Source: Acidovorax sp. RAC01
GTDB taxonomy: Bacteria; Pseudomonadota; Gammaproteobacteria; Burkholderiales; Burkholderiaceae_C
Assembly (NCBI RefSeq): GCF_001714725.1
Contig: NZ_CP016447.1
Coordinates: forward strand, 3,157,501-3,221,500
DNA length: 64,000 bases
Reading direction: 5' to 3'
The position numbers were made by a program, and so were the translations under genes. This document shows, piece after piece, positions 20,622-30,067 of this stretch. The notes under the pieces were generated by a model, which saw only the letters and a list, made by a program, of their open reading frames with translations, did no database searches and was not told where the DNA came from. Numbering within the stretch: the first letter of the stretch is position 1; every line of letters starts with the position of its first letter.

Positions 20622-20741
20622 GCATTCATTCGGCTACTGCGCGGGCCGATCCGGGGCCGGTGTTCCTCGCCGTACGAGAGTACGGCTGCGGTACAGCGAC
20701 CCCGCCTCGGCCCGCTCGCGACGCCGACTGAACGCCTATTT
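20616..20741 (+). repeat. 126-nt imperfect palindrome between mtlE and mtlF
   Basis: The arms read AAATAGGC-A-TTCA-T-TCGGC on the left and the complement of AAATAGGC-G-TTCA-G-TCGGC on the right. They continue through GGGCCGA matches to a central CGTAC-GAGA-GTACG hairpin at 20671-20684. As RNA it would be one long, GC-rich stem spanning the mtlE stop codon. There is no T-run, so it is more likely a stabilising or partial-stop structure than a full terminator. Confidence 0.75.
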
Positions 20742-20767
20742 CCGCTGGACTTTTTTCTGAGGCTCCC

Positions 20768-21631
20768 ATGAACCGCCGCCTGCTCCCTCGCCTGCTGCTC
20801 ACGCCTGCCATGGCCACGCTCTTCCTGTGGATGATCGTGCCGCTGGTGATGACGATCTACTTCTCGCTCATCCGCTACAACCTCATGCAGCCGGACCAGA
20901 CCGGCTTTGCCGGGCTGGAGAACTTTGAGTATTTCGTCACTGATCCGTCGTTCGGCACGGCCGTGGTGAACACCATCTTGCTGCTGGGCAGCGTGATTCT
21001 CATCACCGTGGTGTTCGGCATTGCGATTGCGCTGCTCATCAACGAGCCGTTTGCGGGCCGGGGCATCGTGCGGGTGCTGTTGATTTCGCCGTTTTTTGTC
21101 ATGCCTACGGTGAATGCGCTGATGTGGAAGAACATGATGATGAATCCCATCTACGGCGTGCTCGCCCAGGTGTGGATGTTCTTTGGTGCACAGCCGGTGG
21201 ACTGGCTTACCGACCACCCGCTGTTCTCGGTGATCGTCATGGTGTCGTGGCAATGGCTGCCGTTCGCCACGCTGATCTTCATGACCGCATTGCAGAGCAT
21301 GAACCACGAGCAGCTCGAAGCCTCGCGCATGGACGGCGCCAACTACCTGCAGCAGCTGCGCTACCTGTATGTGCCGCATCTGGCGCGCTCGGTGGCGGTG
21401 GTGGTGATGATCGAACTCATCTTTTTGCTCAGCATCTTTGCCGAGATCTACACCACCACGGGTGGCGGGCCGGGCGATGCGAGCACCAACGTCACCTTCC
21501 TGATCTTCAAGCAGGCACTGCTCAACTTCGACGCGGGCGTGGCCTCGGCCGGGGCGCTGTTCGCAGTGCTGCTGGCCAATATCGCGGCGGTGTTTCTGAT
21601 CCGCATGGTCGGCAAGAACCTTGACAAGTAA
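20768..21631 (+). CDS. mtlF: Polyol ABC transporter permease
   Basis: The 287-residue inner-membrane permease has about six transmembrane helices and an EAA loop (EASRMDGANYLQQLRYLYVP) near residues 177-197 that docks on the ATPase. It is the MalF/SmoF-type partner of the next gene. It lies 146 nt after mtlE, with the long palindrome in the gap, and 15 nt before mtlG. Confidence 0.92.
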   Translation: MNRRLLPRLLLTPAMATLFLWMIVPLVMTIYFSLIRYNLMQPDQTGFAGLENFEYFVTDPSFGTAVVNTILLLGSVILITVVFGIAIALLINEPFAGRGIVRVLLISPFFVMPTVNALMWKNMMMNPIYGVLAQVWMFFGAQPVDWLTDHPLFSVIVMVSWQWLPFATLIFMTALQSMNHEQLEASRMDGANYLQQLRYLYVPHLARSVAVVVMIELIFLLSIFAEIYTTTGGGPGDASTNVTFLIFKQALLNFDAGVASAGALFAVLLANIAAVFLIRMVGKNLDK

Positions 21632-21646
21632 GACGGGGCAACGCTC

Positions 21647-22492
21647 ATGACAACGACACAACGACGCCGCTCCAACTTCCCGCTGGGCCTGCTGGCCCTG
21701 CGCACCGCGGCTGCCTGGGGCGTGGCCCTGCTGCTGTTTTTCCCGCTGGGTTGGCTGTTCCTCACGGCGTTCAAGACCGAGTTGCAGGCCATCGCCGTGC
21801 CGCCGCAGCTGTTCTTTGTCCCCACGCTCGAAAACTTCCACGAGGTGCAGGAGCGCAGCGACTACCTGCTGTACGCCAAGAACTCGGTCATCACCAGCGT
21901 GGTCTCTACCCTGGTGGGGCTCATGCTGGCTGCGCCTGCGGCCTACGCCATGGCCTTCTTCAAGGGCAAGTACACCAAGGACATCCTCATGTGGATGCTC
22001 TCGACCAAGATGATGCCCGCCGTGGGCGCGCTGGTACCCATTTATGTGCTGGCGCAAAAGAGCCACCTGCTCGATACGCAGCTTGCGCTCATCATCGTAT
22101 TCGCGCTGTCCAACCTGCCCATCATGGTCTGGATGCTGTATTCGCACTTCAAGGACATCCCGCGCGAGATTCTGGAAGCCGCGCGCATGGACGGCGCCAC
22201 GCTGTGGCAGGAGGTGCGCCTGGTGCTGCTGCCGCTGGGCATGGGTGGCCTCGCATCCACCGGCCTCTTGTGCCTGGTGCTGTCGTGGAACGAGGCCTTC
22301 TGGAGCCTGAACCTCAGCGCCGCCAAGGCCGGCACGCTGGCCACACTGATCGCGTCGTACTCCAGCCCCGAGGGCCTGTTCTGGGCCAAGTTGTCCGCCG
22401 CCTCGCTCATGGCCATTGCACCCATCGTGGTCTTTGGCTGGTTCAGCCAGAAGCAGCTGGTGCAGGGCCTGACGTTTGGTGCCGTGAAGTAA
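21647..22492 (+). CDS. mtlG: Polyol ABC transporter permease
   Basis: This is the second permease (281 residues, six helices, MalG/SmoG type), with EAA loop EAARMDGATLWQEVRLVLLP near 176-195. A short basic N-terminus (TTTQRRRSNF) precedes the first helix. Together with mtlF it forms the membrane channel. It starts 15 nt after mtlF and is clearly in the same operon. Confidence 0.92.
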   Translation: MTTTQRRRSNFPLGLLALRTAAAWGVALLLFFPLGWLFLTAFKTELQAIAVPPQLFFVPTLENFHEVQERSDYLLYAKNSVITSVVSTLVGLMLAAPAAYAMAFFKGKYTKDILMWMLSTKMMPAVGALVPIYVLAQKSHLLDTQLALIIVFALSNLPIMVWMLYSHFKDIPREILEAARMDGATLWQEVRLVLLPLGMGGLASTGLLCLVLSWNEAFWSLNLSAAKAGTLATLIASYSSPEGLFWAKLSAASLMAIAPIVVFGWFSQKQLVQGLTFGAVK

Positions 22493-22541
22493 CGCGCAGC
22501 TTTCCTATCCAACGCAATCAAGTTTTCAGGAACCCGATTCC

Positions 22542-23581
<1,040 letters not shown>

Positions 23582-23585
<4 letters not shown>

Positions 23586-24325
23586 CCGCCGTGACCACAG
23601 GCCGGGAATTGCACGGCAAGGTGGCCGCCGTCACCGGCGCTGCATCGGGCATCGGGTTTGCCAGTGCAAAGGCCATGGCCGACGCTGGAGCGCACGTGGT
23701 ACTTATCGACCGCGATGAAAAAGCGCTGGACAAGACTTGCGCAGCCATCGGCGCCCAAGCGTCGCCGCTGGTGCTGGATTTGCTGGACACAAAGCAGTGT
23801 GCGAGCCTGCTTGCGCGCACGCTGGCCATTGCGGGACAACTCGACATCTTCCACGCCAACGCCGGGCTGTATGTGGGCGGCGACCTGGTGGATGCCGACC
23901 CCGACGCCATCGACCGCATGCTCAACCTGAACGTCAACGTGGTGATGAAGAACGTGCACAACGTGCTGCCCCACATGATCCAGCGCGGCACGGGCGACAT
24001 CATCGTCACCAGTTCGCTGGCCGCGCATTTCCCCACGCCGTGGGAGCCCGTCTACGCATCGTCCAAGTGGGCCGTCAACTGCTTCGTGCAGACCGTGCGC
24101 CGCCAGGTCTTCAAGCACGGTATCCGCGTGGGCTCCATCTCGCCCGGGCCCGTCATCACCTCGCTGCTGGCCGACTGGCCCGCGGAAAAGCTGGCCGAGG
24201 CCAAGGCCAGCGGCAGCCTCATCGAGGCGTCTGAAGTGGCCGACGTGGTGCTCTTCATGCTCACTCGCCCGCGCGGCATGACCATCCGCGACGTCGTGAT
24301 GATGCCCACGAACTTTGATCTCTAG
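23582..24325 (+). CDS. Short-chain dehydrogenase, ribitol 2-dehydrogenase type
   Basis: The 247-residue NAD(P)-dependent short-chain dehydrogenase has the cofactor loop TGAASGIG (18-25), a HANAG block, and the catalytic set Ser144/145, Tyr158 and Lys162. From memory, stretches such as LDIFHANAG, WEPVY-SK and the C-terminal PTNFDL resemble Klebsiella-type ribitol dehydrogenase more than SmoS sorbitol dehydrogenase. It would oxidise a pentitol (or another polyol) to a ketose inside the cell. It is translationally coupled to mtlK. Exact substrate is inferred. Confidence 0.85.
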
Positions 24326-24344
24326 AAACCCGCAGTCACGCACC

Positions 24345-25748
24345 ATGAATTTCATCCTGCACCTGGGCCTGGGCTCGTTCCACCGCGCGCACCAGGCCGT
24401 TTACGTTCACGCATTGCGCCAGCAGGGCGACACGGGCTGGGCCATCGCAGGCGGCAACCTCCGCCCGGACATGGCCGACACCATCGCGGCGCTGCAAGCG
24501 CAGGGTGGACGCTACACGCTCGAAACCGTCACCCCCCAAGGCGAGCGCAGCTACACCGTCATCGAGTCCATCCAGCGCGTGGTCCCCTACCAGGATGACC
24601 TGGCCCCGCTGATTGCCATGGGTGCCGACCCCGCCACCCGCATCATCAGCTTCACGGTGACCGAGGCTGGCTACTACCTGGATGCCCAGAACCAGCTCGA
24701 CTGGCCCACGTTTGCCGACCTGCGCGCCGACCTGGCGGCCGTGAAGGCGGGCCAGGCAGGCCACACCATCTACGGCGGTCTGGTCAGCATCCTGCGAGCG
24801 CGCAGGGCAGCCGGTGCGGGCGCTGTGACGCTGATGAACTGCGACAACCTGCGCCACAACGGCGACCGCTCGCGCGGCGGGCTGCTGCAGTTCATCGAGG
24901 CGCTGGGCGATGCGCCACTGAAAGAATGGGTGGAGCAGAACACCACCAGCCCCAACGCCATGGTGGACCGCATCACGCCGCGCCCCACGCCCGATGTGGC
25001 CGAGCGCGTGAAGGCTGCAACAGGTTGGGATGACAAGGCAGCACTCATGGGTGAAAGCTTTATCCAGTGGGTCATTGAAGACGACTTCATCGCAGGCCGC
25101 CCCGCGTGGGAAACGGTTGGTGTCGAGATGGTGCAGTCGGTGCAGGCCCATGAAGAGGCCAAGATCCGCCTGCTCAACGCCACCCACAGCTGCATTGCCT
25201 GGGCGGGCACGCTGGCGGGCTACCAGTACATCCACGAAGGCACACACGACGCGGCCATCCGCCAGATGGCCTACGACTACGTCACCGACGACGCGATCCC
25301 GGTGCTCCACACGCCCGAGCAACCATGCCCCATCAACCTGGAGCAGTATCGTGACGTCGTGCTGGACCGCTTCGGCAACCCCGCCATCGCCGACACCAAC
25401 CAGCGCGTGGCCATGGATGCGTTCTCCAAGATCCCCGGCATGATTGCGCCCACTATCCGCGACAAGCTCGCGCGCAACGCGTCGTTCGACAGCGTGGCCA
25501 TGCTGCCCGCGCTGTTCCTGGCCTACCTGCAGCGCTGGCACGCGGGGCAGATCCCCTACAGCTACCAGGACCAGGCCATGGATCCCGCCGTGGCCCATGC
25601 CATCTGCGATGCCGCTGACCCCGTGGCGGCCTATGCGGCCGACACGACCCTGTGGGGCGAGATGGCCAGCCACCCCCAATTGTTGGACGCGCTGCGCAAA
25701 GCCTATGCCCGCGTGTTGGCTTTTGTGGCGGAGCGGACAGGCGCCTGA
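24345..25748 (+). CDS. mtlD: Mannitol 2-dehydrogenase family oxidoreductase
   Basis: The 467-residue polyol dehydrogenase of the long-chain mannitol 2-dehydrogenase family oxidises D-mannitol to D-fructose, and often D-arabinitol to D-xylulose, with NAD. The N-terminal Rossmann start is HLGLGSFHRAHQ (6-17). The catalytic pattern K-x4-N-x2-H is met by Lys273, Asn278 and His281 (KIRLLNATH). An alternative ATG at 24315 overlaps the SDR gene; the one used gives the normal N-terminus. A fructokinase and xylulokinase downstream fit both products. Confidence 0.92.
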   Translation: MNFILHLGLGSFHRAHQAVYVHALRQQGDTGWAIAGGNLRPDMADTIAALQAQGGRYTLETVTPQGERSYTVIESIQRVVPYQDDLAPLIAMGADPATRIISFTVTEAGYYLDAQNQLDWPTFADLRADLAAVKAGQAGHTIYGGLVSILRARRAAGAGAVTLMNCDNLRHNGDRSRGGLLQFIEALGDAPLKEWVEQNTTSPNAMVDRITPRPTPDVAERVKAATGWDDKAALMGESFIQWVIEDDFIAGRPAWETVGVEMVQSVQAHEEAKIRLLNATHSCIAWAGTLAGYQYIHEGTHDAAIRQMAYDYVTDDAIPVLHTPEQPCPINLEQYRDVVLDRFGNPAIADTNQRVAMDAFSKIPGMIAPTIRDKLARNASFDSVAMLPALFLAYLQRWHAGQIPYSYQDQAMDPAVAHAICDAADPVAAYAADTTLWGEMASHPQLLDALRKAYARVLAFVAERTGA

Positions 25749-25777
25749 TGCTGGTGTAATTTGAGTCCACTATCGCC

Positions 25778-26713
25778 ATGACCGTGAAGACGCCCATCGC
25801 CCCGCGCCAGACCAAGCCCGAGCTGGAGCACGACTATGTGCGCTCGCCCGCGTTGGGCTACGAGTCGCCCGAGACGGCGGGCTTCATCCGTTGCCTGTCG
25901 CACGGGTTTCCCACGCCGCTGGCGCGCTGGCATTACCACGACGAGTACGAGCTGCACCTGATCACCGCGACCTCGGGCAAGGTCTTTGTGGGGGACTGGA
26001 TCGGTCAGTTCCAGCCCGGCCACCTGGTGCTGACCGGGCCGCGCCTGCCGCACAACTGGATCAGCATGGACCTGCCCGAAGGCGGCGTGCCGCTGCGCGA
26101 CCTGGTGATCCAGTTCTCGCACGCGCCGCTGGTGGCCAGCAGCGAGACCATCCCCGAGCTGCGCGAGGTGCTGCCTCTGCTGGAGCGCGCGCGCCACGGT
26201 GTGGAGTTCTTTGGCATGGAAGCGCAGGCGCAAGAGCATTGGCACCGCATCAAGGCGCGCCAGGGGCTCGCCCGGTTCGGCGCTTTCTGTGAGTTCCTGA
26301 GCGACCTGGCGCGCTGCACCGACTTTCGCCTGCTGTCGAGCACGCAGCTGCAAAGCGAGGACAACGATACCCAGCTCGACCAGATCAACGCCATCGTGAG
26401 CCGCATCACCGACCATCTGGCCGACCCGCTGTCGGCGGCCGACCTGGCGCAGGAGCTGGGCATGACGGAGAGCCGCTTCTCACGCTTCTTCCGCCGTGCG
26501 ACGGGCAATACCTTCACAGACTTCGTGAACCTGGTGCGTGTGAACCGCGCGTGCCAGCTGCTGATGGAGACCGAGCGCTACATCACCCACATTGCGTATG
26601 ACGTGGGCTTCAACAACATGGCCAACTTCAACCGCCGCTTTCTGGACATCAAGGGCATGACGCCCAGCGAGTACCGCAAGCAGGGCGCGGGAAGGTTTGG
26701 AAAGACTTCCTGA
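25778..26713 (+). CDS. mtlR: AraC-family regulator of polyol use
   Basis: The 311-residue regulator has an N-terminal cupin-like sensing domain (about 25-150, WHYHDEYELHLIT with histidines typical of the fold) and a C-terminal pair of helix-turn-helix motifs (about 205-305) ending in GFNNMANFNRRFLDIKGMTPSEYR (split GFNNMANFNRRF and KGMTPSEYR). Its place inside the polyol operon, between dehydrogenase and kinases, points to MtlR-like control. In Pseudomonas mtlR lies outside the operon, so the order differs here. Confidence 0.87.
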   Translation: MTVKTPIAPRQTKPELEHDYVRSPALGYESPETAGFIRCLSHGFPTPLARWHYHDEYELHLITATSGKVFVGDWIGQFQPGHLVLTGPRLPHNWISMDLPEGGVPLRDLVIQFSHAPLVASSETIPELREVLPLLERARHGVEFFGMEAQAQEHWHRIKARQGLARFGAFCEFLSDLARCTDFRLLSSTQLQSEDNDTQLDQINAIVSRITDHLADPLSAADLAQELGMTESRFSRFFRRATGNTFTDFVNLVRVNRACQLLMETERYITHIAYDVGFNNMANFNRRFLDIKGMTPSEYRKQGAGRFGKTS

Positions 26714-26837
26714 TCCCTGGCCGGATCTGCACCCTGAGAGGGGAGGCCCTTGTTGCGTGACCCCTTCACGCAGCCCGCCAAAGATAAAGGCCGGGCCATG
26801 GCTTTCACTGTGAATCACTGACATCTGTCCATCACCC

Positions 26838-28322
26838 ATGTACCTCGGAATCGATTTAGGCACCTCGGGTGTCAAGCTCCTGCTGCTGGACGATGCGCAC
26901 ACTGTGGTCGCTACGGCAGACGCCGCCGTGCCCCAGCTGCGCCCCCAGCCCACCTGGAGCGAGCAGCACCCCGCCGACTGGTGGGCCGCCGTGGAGACCG
27001 CCGTGGCGCAGTTGCGCGCGCAGGCTCCCGCAGCGTGGGCGCAGGTGCGGGGCATGGGGCTCTCGGGCCACATGCATGGCGCGGTGGTGCTGGACGCGCA
27101 GGGCCAGGTGCTGCGCCCGGCCATCTTGTGGAACGACGGCCGCGCCAGCGCCGAATGTGCGCAGCTGGAGTCGGCTGTGCCCAGCTCGCGCCAGATCACC
27201 GGCAATCTCGCCATGCCCGGCTTCACCGCGCCCAAGCTGCTGTGGCTGCGCACGCACGAGCCCGCCGTGTTCGACCAGATCCGCGCCGTGCTGCTGCCCA
27301 AGGACTGGCTGCGCCTGCAACTCACTGGCGATATGGTGAGCGACATGTCCGACGCATCGGGCACGCTGTGGCTGGACGTGCAGGCGCGCGCCTGGAGCCC
27401 GGCCATGTTGCAAGCCTGTGGGCTCGATGTTTCGCACATGCCTGCGCTGGCCGAGGGCACTGCGCCCACCGGCACACTGCGCAGCGATGTGGCCCGCCGC
27501 TGGGGGCTCGGTGACCGCATCGTCGTCGCTGCTGGCGCAGGCGACAACGCCGCCAGTGCCGTGGGCGTGGGCGCCCGCACTGCGGGGCAGGGCTTTGTGT
27601 CGCTGGGCACCTCGGGTGTGGTCTTTCGCGTGACGGACGCTTTTGCGCCTGCCACCGAGCGCGCCGTGCATGCCTTTGCCCATGCGCTGCCGCAGCGCTG
27701 GCACCACATGTCCGTCATGCTCAGTGCAGCGAGTGCGTTTGGCTGGGTCACCCGGCTGACGGGGCGTAGCGACGAGGCGCAACTGTCTGACGCCGTCAGC
27801 GTCCTCAACACCACCCGCCAGGCGCAGGCGCCACTGTTTCTGCCGTACCTGAGTGGCGAGCGCACACCGCACAACAACGCGGCTGCCACCGGCGTGTTCA
27901 TGGGCCTGCGGGCCGAGCACGAAGCGGTGGACCTGGCCTATGCCGTGATGGAAGGCGTGGGCTTTGGCCTGCTCGATGGCCTCAATGCCATGCGTGCTGC
28001 CGGGGCCGGGCAGGGTGGTGCTGCCCGCCGGGATGACGCAGCCCTGGCCTTGGTCGGTGGCGGTGCCCGCAGCAACCCCTGGGCGCAGCTCTTGGCCAGC
28101 GCGTTGGGCACCCCGCTGCAGCGCCCGCAGGGCGCACACGCCGCAGCCGCCCTGGGGGCCGCGCGCCTGGCGGCCATGGCCTGCGGTGGTGACGAAGCCT
28201 ACTGGTGCCAGCCCCTGCCCGCTGACGCCACCTTCATGCCACAGCCCGCACAACAAGCCCAGCTGGCCGAACGCTATGCCCGCTTTGTCGGGCTGTACCC
28301 CGCGCTGCAATCGCAGTTCTGA
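26838..28322 (+). CDS. mtlY: Xylulokinase
   Basis: The 494-residue FGGY-family kinase phosphorylates D-xylulose to xylulose-5-phosphate. It has the N-terminal phosphate loop GIDLGTSGVK, the GLSGHMHGAV block, catalytic Asp236 in GAGDNAAS, and a second phosphate loop SLGTSGVVF. The neighbours suggest that its substrate comes from D-arabinitol oxidised by MtlD. It begins 124 nt after mtlR. Confidence 0.92.
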   Translation: MYLGIDLGTSGVKLLLLDDAHTVVATADAAVPQLRPQPTWSEQHPADWWAAVETAVAQLRAQAPAAWAQVRGMGLSGHMHGAVVLDAQGQVLRPAILWNDGRASAECAQLESAVPSSRQITGNLAMPGFTAPKLLWLRTHEPAVFDQIRAVLLPKDWLRLQLTGDMVSDMSDASGTLWLDVQARAWSPAMLQACGLDVSHMPALAEGTAPTGTLRSDVARRWGLGDRIVVAAGAGDNAASAVGVGARTAGQGFVSLGTSGVVFRVTDAFAPATERAVHAFAHALPQRWHHMSVMLSAASAFGWVTRLTGRSDEAQLSDAVSVLNTTRQAQAPLFLPYLSGERTPHNNAAATGVFMGLRAEHEAVDLAYAVMEGVGFGLLDGLNAMRAAGAGQGGAARRDDAALALVGGGARSNPWAQLLASALGTPLQRPQGAHAAAALGAARLAAMACGGDEAYWCQPLPADATFMPQPAQQAQLAERYARFVGLYPALQSQF

Positions 28323-28350
28323 CGCACTGTCTGCTTCCTTCCAAACGTCC

Positions 28351-29385
28351 ATGACTTCCGCATCTACGATTTCCAACGGCACAGCGCCCATCCACGCCGC
28401 CATTGCTGGCGAGGCCCTCATCGACCTGATCCGCCGCCCCGATGGCAGCTACCTGCCGTGCCTGGGCGGCGCGCTCTACAACCTGTGCCGTGCGCTGGCC
28501 CGCCAAGGCGTGGGCACGCAGTACCTCAACCCCCTGTCGCGTGACCGATTTGGCCGCGAGCTGGCTGCGCAGTTGCTGGCCGATGGTGTGCACCTGGCCC
28601 GGCCCGAGCCGGTGCAGCCCGTCACGTCCCTGGCGGTGGTCAACCTCAATGAACACGGTCACCCCGACTACGCGTTTTATCGCGAGGGCGTGGCCGACCG
28701 CGCCGTGTCATCGCAGGGGCTGGGCGCGGCCTGCGCTGCCTTGCCCGCTTTGCAGCTGGTCTGCACCGGCGCACTGGCGCTGGACGCACGCGATACGGCC
28801 ATCTACCTGCCGTGGCTGGCCGACCAGCATGCCGCAGGCCACTGCTTGGTGGTCGACGCCAACCTGCGCCCCTCCGTGATGCCCGACCTGGTGGCCTACC
28901 GCGCCGCCGTGCACGCCGCGCTGGCCCACGCCCACATCATCAAGGTGAGCGACGAAGACCTGGACCATCTTGCGGTGCCCGGCACCGACGCTCTGGCACG
29001 CGCCCGGCAGCTCCTGCACGCCCATCCCGCGGCCCATCTGCTGGCGCTCACCATGGGGGCACAAGGTGCCTGGTTGCTGCACCGCAACGGTACGCAATGC
29101 TTTGCAAAGGAAGCGCAGCCGCTGCGGGTGGTAGACACCGTGGGCGCCGGCGACAGTTTTCTGGCCGGGCTGCTGGCGCACTTGCTGACCCAGGCGCAGC
29201 CCACCGCGGCCGGTAGCTTGGCGGAGTTTGTTCAGGTGCTGTCCGTGAACGCGTGCCAGCAGGCATTGCGCCACGCCCTGGCCAGCGCAAGCCTGTGTGT
29301 GATGGAGCAGGGCTGTGTGCCGCCGGGGTGGGCGCAGGCGGCGGATCGCGTCGTGCAGCATCCCGCTGTGGTGCTGCACGGCTGA
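28351..29385 (+). CDS. mtlZ: PfkB-family fructokinase
   Basis: The 344-residue ribokinase-like sugar kinase is most likely a fructokinase giving fructose-6-phosphate from the fructose made by MtlD. The first signature is GGALYNLCRALARQG, and the C-terminal one is DTVGAGDSFLAGLL with the catalytic Asp of GAGD. The ATG at 28351 is 28 nt after mtlY. This is the last gene of the polyol operon. Confidence 0.9.
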   Translation: MTSASTISNGTAPIHAAIAGEALIDLIRRPDGSYLPCLGGALYNLCRALARQGVGTQYLNPLSRDRFGRELAAQLLADGVHLARPEPVQPVTSLAVVNLNEHGHPDYAFYREGVADRAVSSQGLGAACAALPALQLVCTGALALDARDTAIYLPWLADQHAAGHCLVVDANLRPSVMPDLVAYRAAVHAALAHAHIIKVSDEDLDHLAVPGTDALARARQLLHAHPAAHLLALTMGAQGAWLLHRNGTQCFAKEAQPLRVVDTVGAGDSFLAGLLAHLLTQAQPTAAGSLAEFVQVLSVNACQQALRHALASASLCVMEQGCVPPGWAQAADRVVQHPAVVLHG

Positions 29386-29427
29386 CGGCCGAGGCCGGTC
29401 CGCTTGCTGGAAACCCGGGAGCCCGCA

Positions 29428-29907
29428 ATGTCGCTCGAAAAGGCCTGTTCGGTCATTCGCCTTGCCGATGCTTCGCTGGCGCGTGAGGCCTGTGGCGTGG
29501 TGCGCCGGTCCATCACACACTGCTGCACGCTGGACCACCGCAACGATCCGGCAGTGCTCGATGCCTGGCTGGCCAACAAGACGCCTGACACCGTGGCGCG
29601 GTGGATGACGTCCCCGGGCGCAATGGCATGGGGCGCGTTTTACAACGGCGAGATCGTGGGTTTTGCGCTGGTTGCAGGGGGCAGTCTGGCGCTGTGCTAC
29701 CTGGTGCCGGAGGTTTTGCACCAGGGGGTCGGGCGGGTATTGCTGTTGGCCGCAGAGGCGGGCGCGCGCGAGACTGGGTTGGACGCACTGGTGCTGGAAA
29801 GCACACGCACGGCGGAGGCCTTCTACCGCCGCCAGGGATATGAGCCGAGTGCGACCGTACAAAGCTGGAAGGGTTTGCAGGCGCAGCCGATGCGCAAGCG
29901 ACTGTGA
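29428..29907 (+). CDS. GNAT family N-acetyltransferase
   Basis: The 159-residue protein fits the GNAT fold: residues 60-85 form the central strands (WGAFYNGEIVGFALVAGG), VLHQGVGRVLLLAAEAGARE is the acetyl-CoA loop region (Q-G-V-G-R), and AFYRRQGY is the usual motif B ending. The acceptor substrate is unknown. It starts 43 nt after mtlZ and could be read through from the polyol operon. Confidence 0.8.
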   Translation: MSLEKACSVIRLADASLAREACGVVRRSITHCCTLDHRNDPAVLDAWLANKTPDTVARWMTSPGAMAWGAFYNGEIVGFALVAGGSLALCYLVPEVLHQGVGRVLLLAAEAGARETGLDALVLESTRTAEAFYRRQGYEPSATVQSWKGLQAQPMRKRL

Positions 29908-29950
29908 GGGCAGGGAGCGACTTTGGGGGCCTGCGTGCAGTGGAAATGCA

Positions 29951-30012
29951 GTCAAAAAGCCTGCTAGCGCCCGTTTATATTGACCCATTTGCTATGAAAT
30001 AAATAGCATTTT
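29951..30012 (-). repeat. AT-rich dispersed element, copy 4 (between convergent genes)
   Basis: On the minus strand: GCTATTTATTTCATAGC (palindromic end), a middle with GGGCGCTAGCAGGC, then TTTTTGACTG. It fills the gap between the acetyltransferase (+) and the FAD oxidase (-). Confidence 0.78.
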
Positions 30013-30067
30013 GGGTGGGCTAAGAATCTGTCTGCGCGCGGCAGGAGCCTCCGTCCGGGCAGTATAG

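Noticed and set aside
26856..28421. Long antisense open frame (521 codons) opposite xylulokinase
   Set aside because: It is a composition-driven shadow; the plus-strand protein has complete FGGY motifs.
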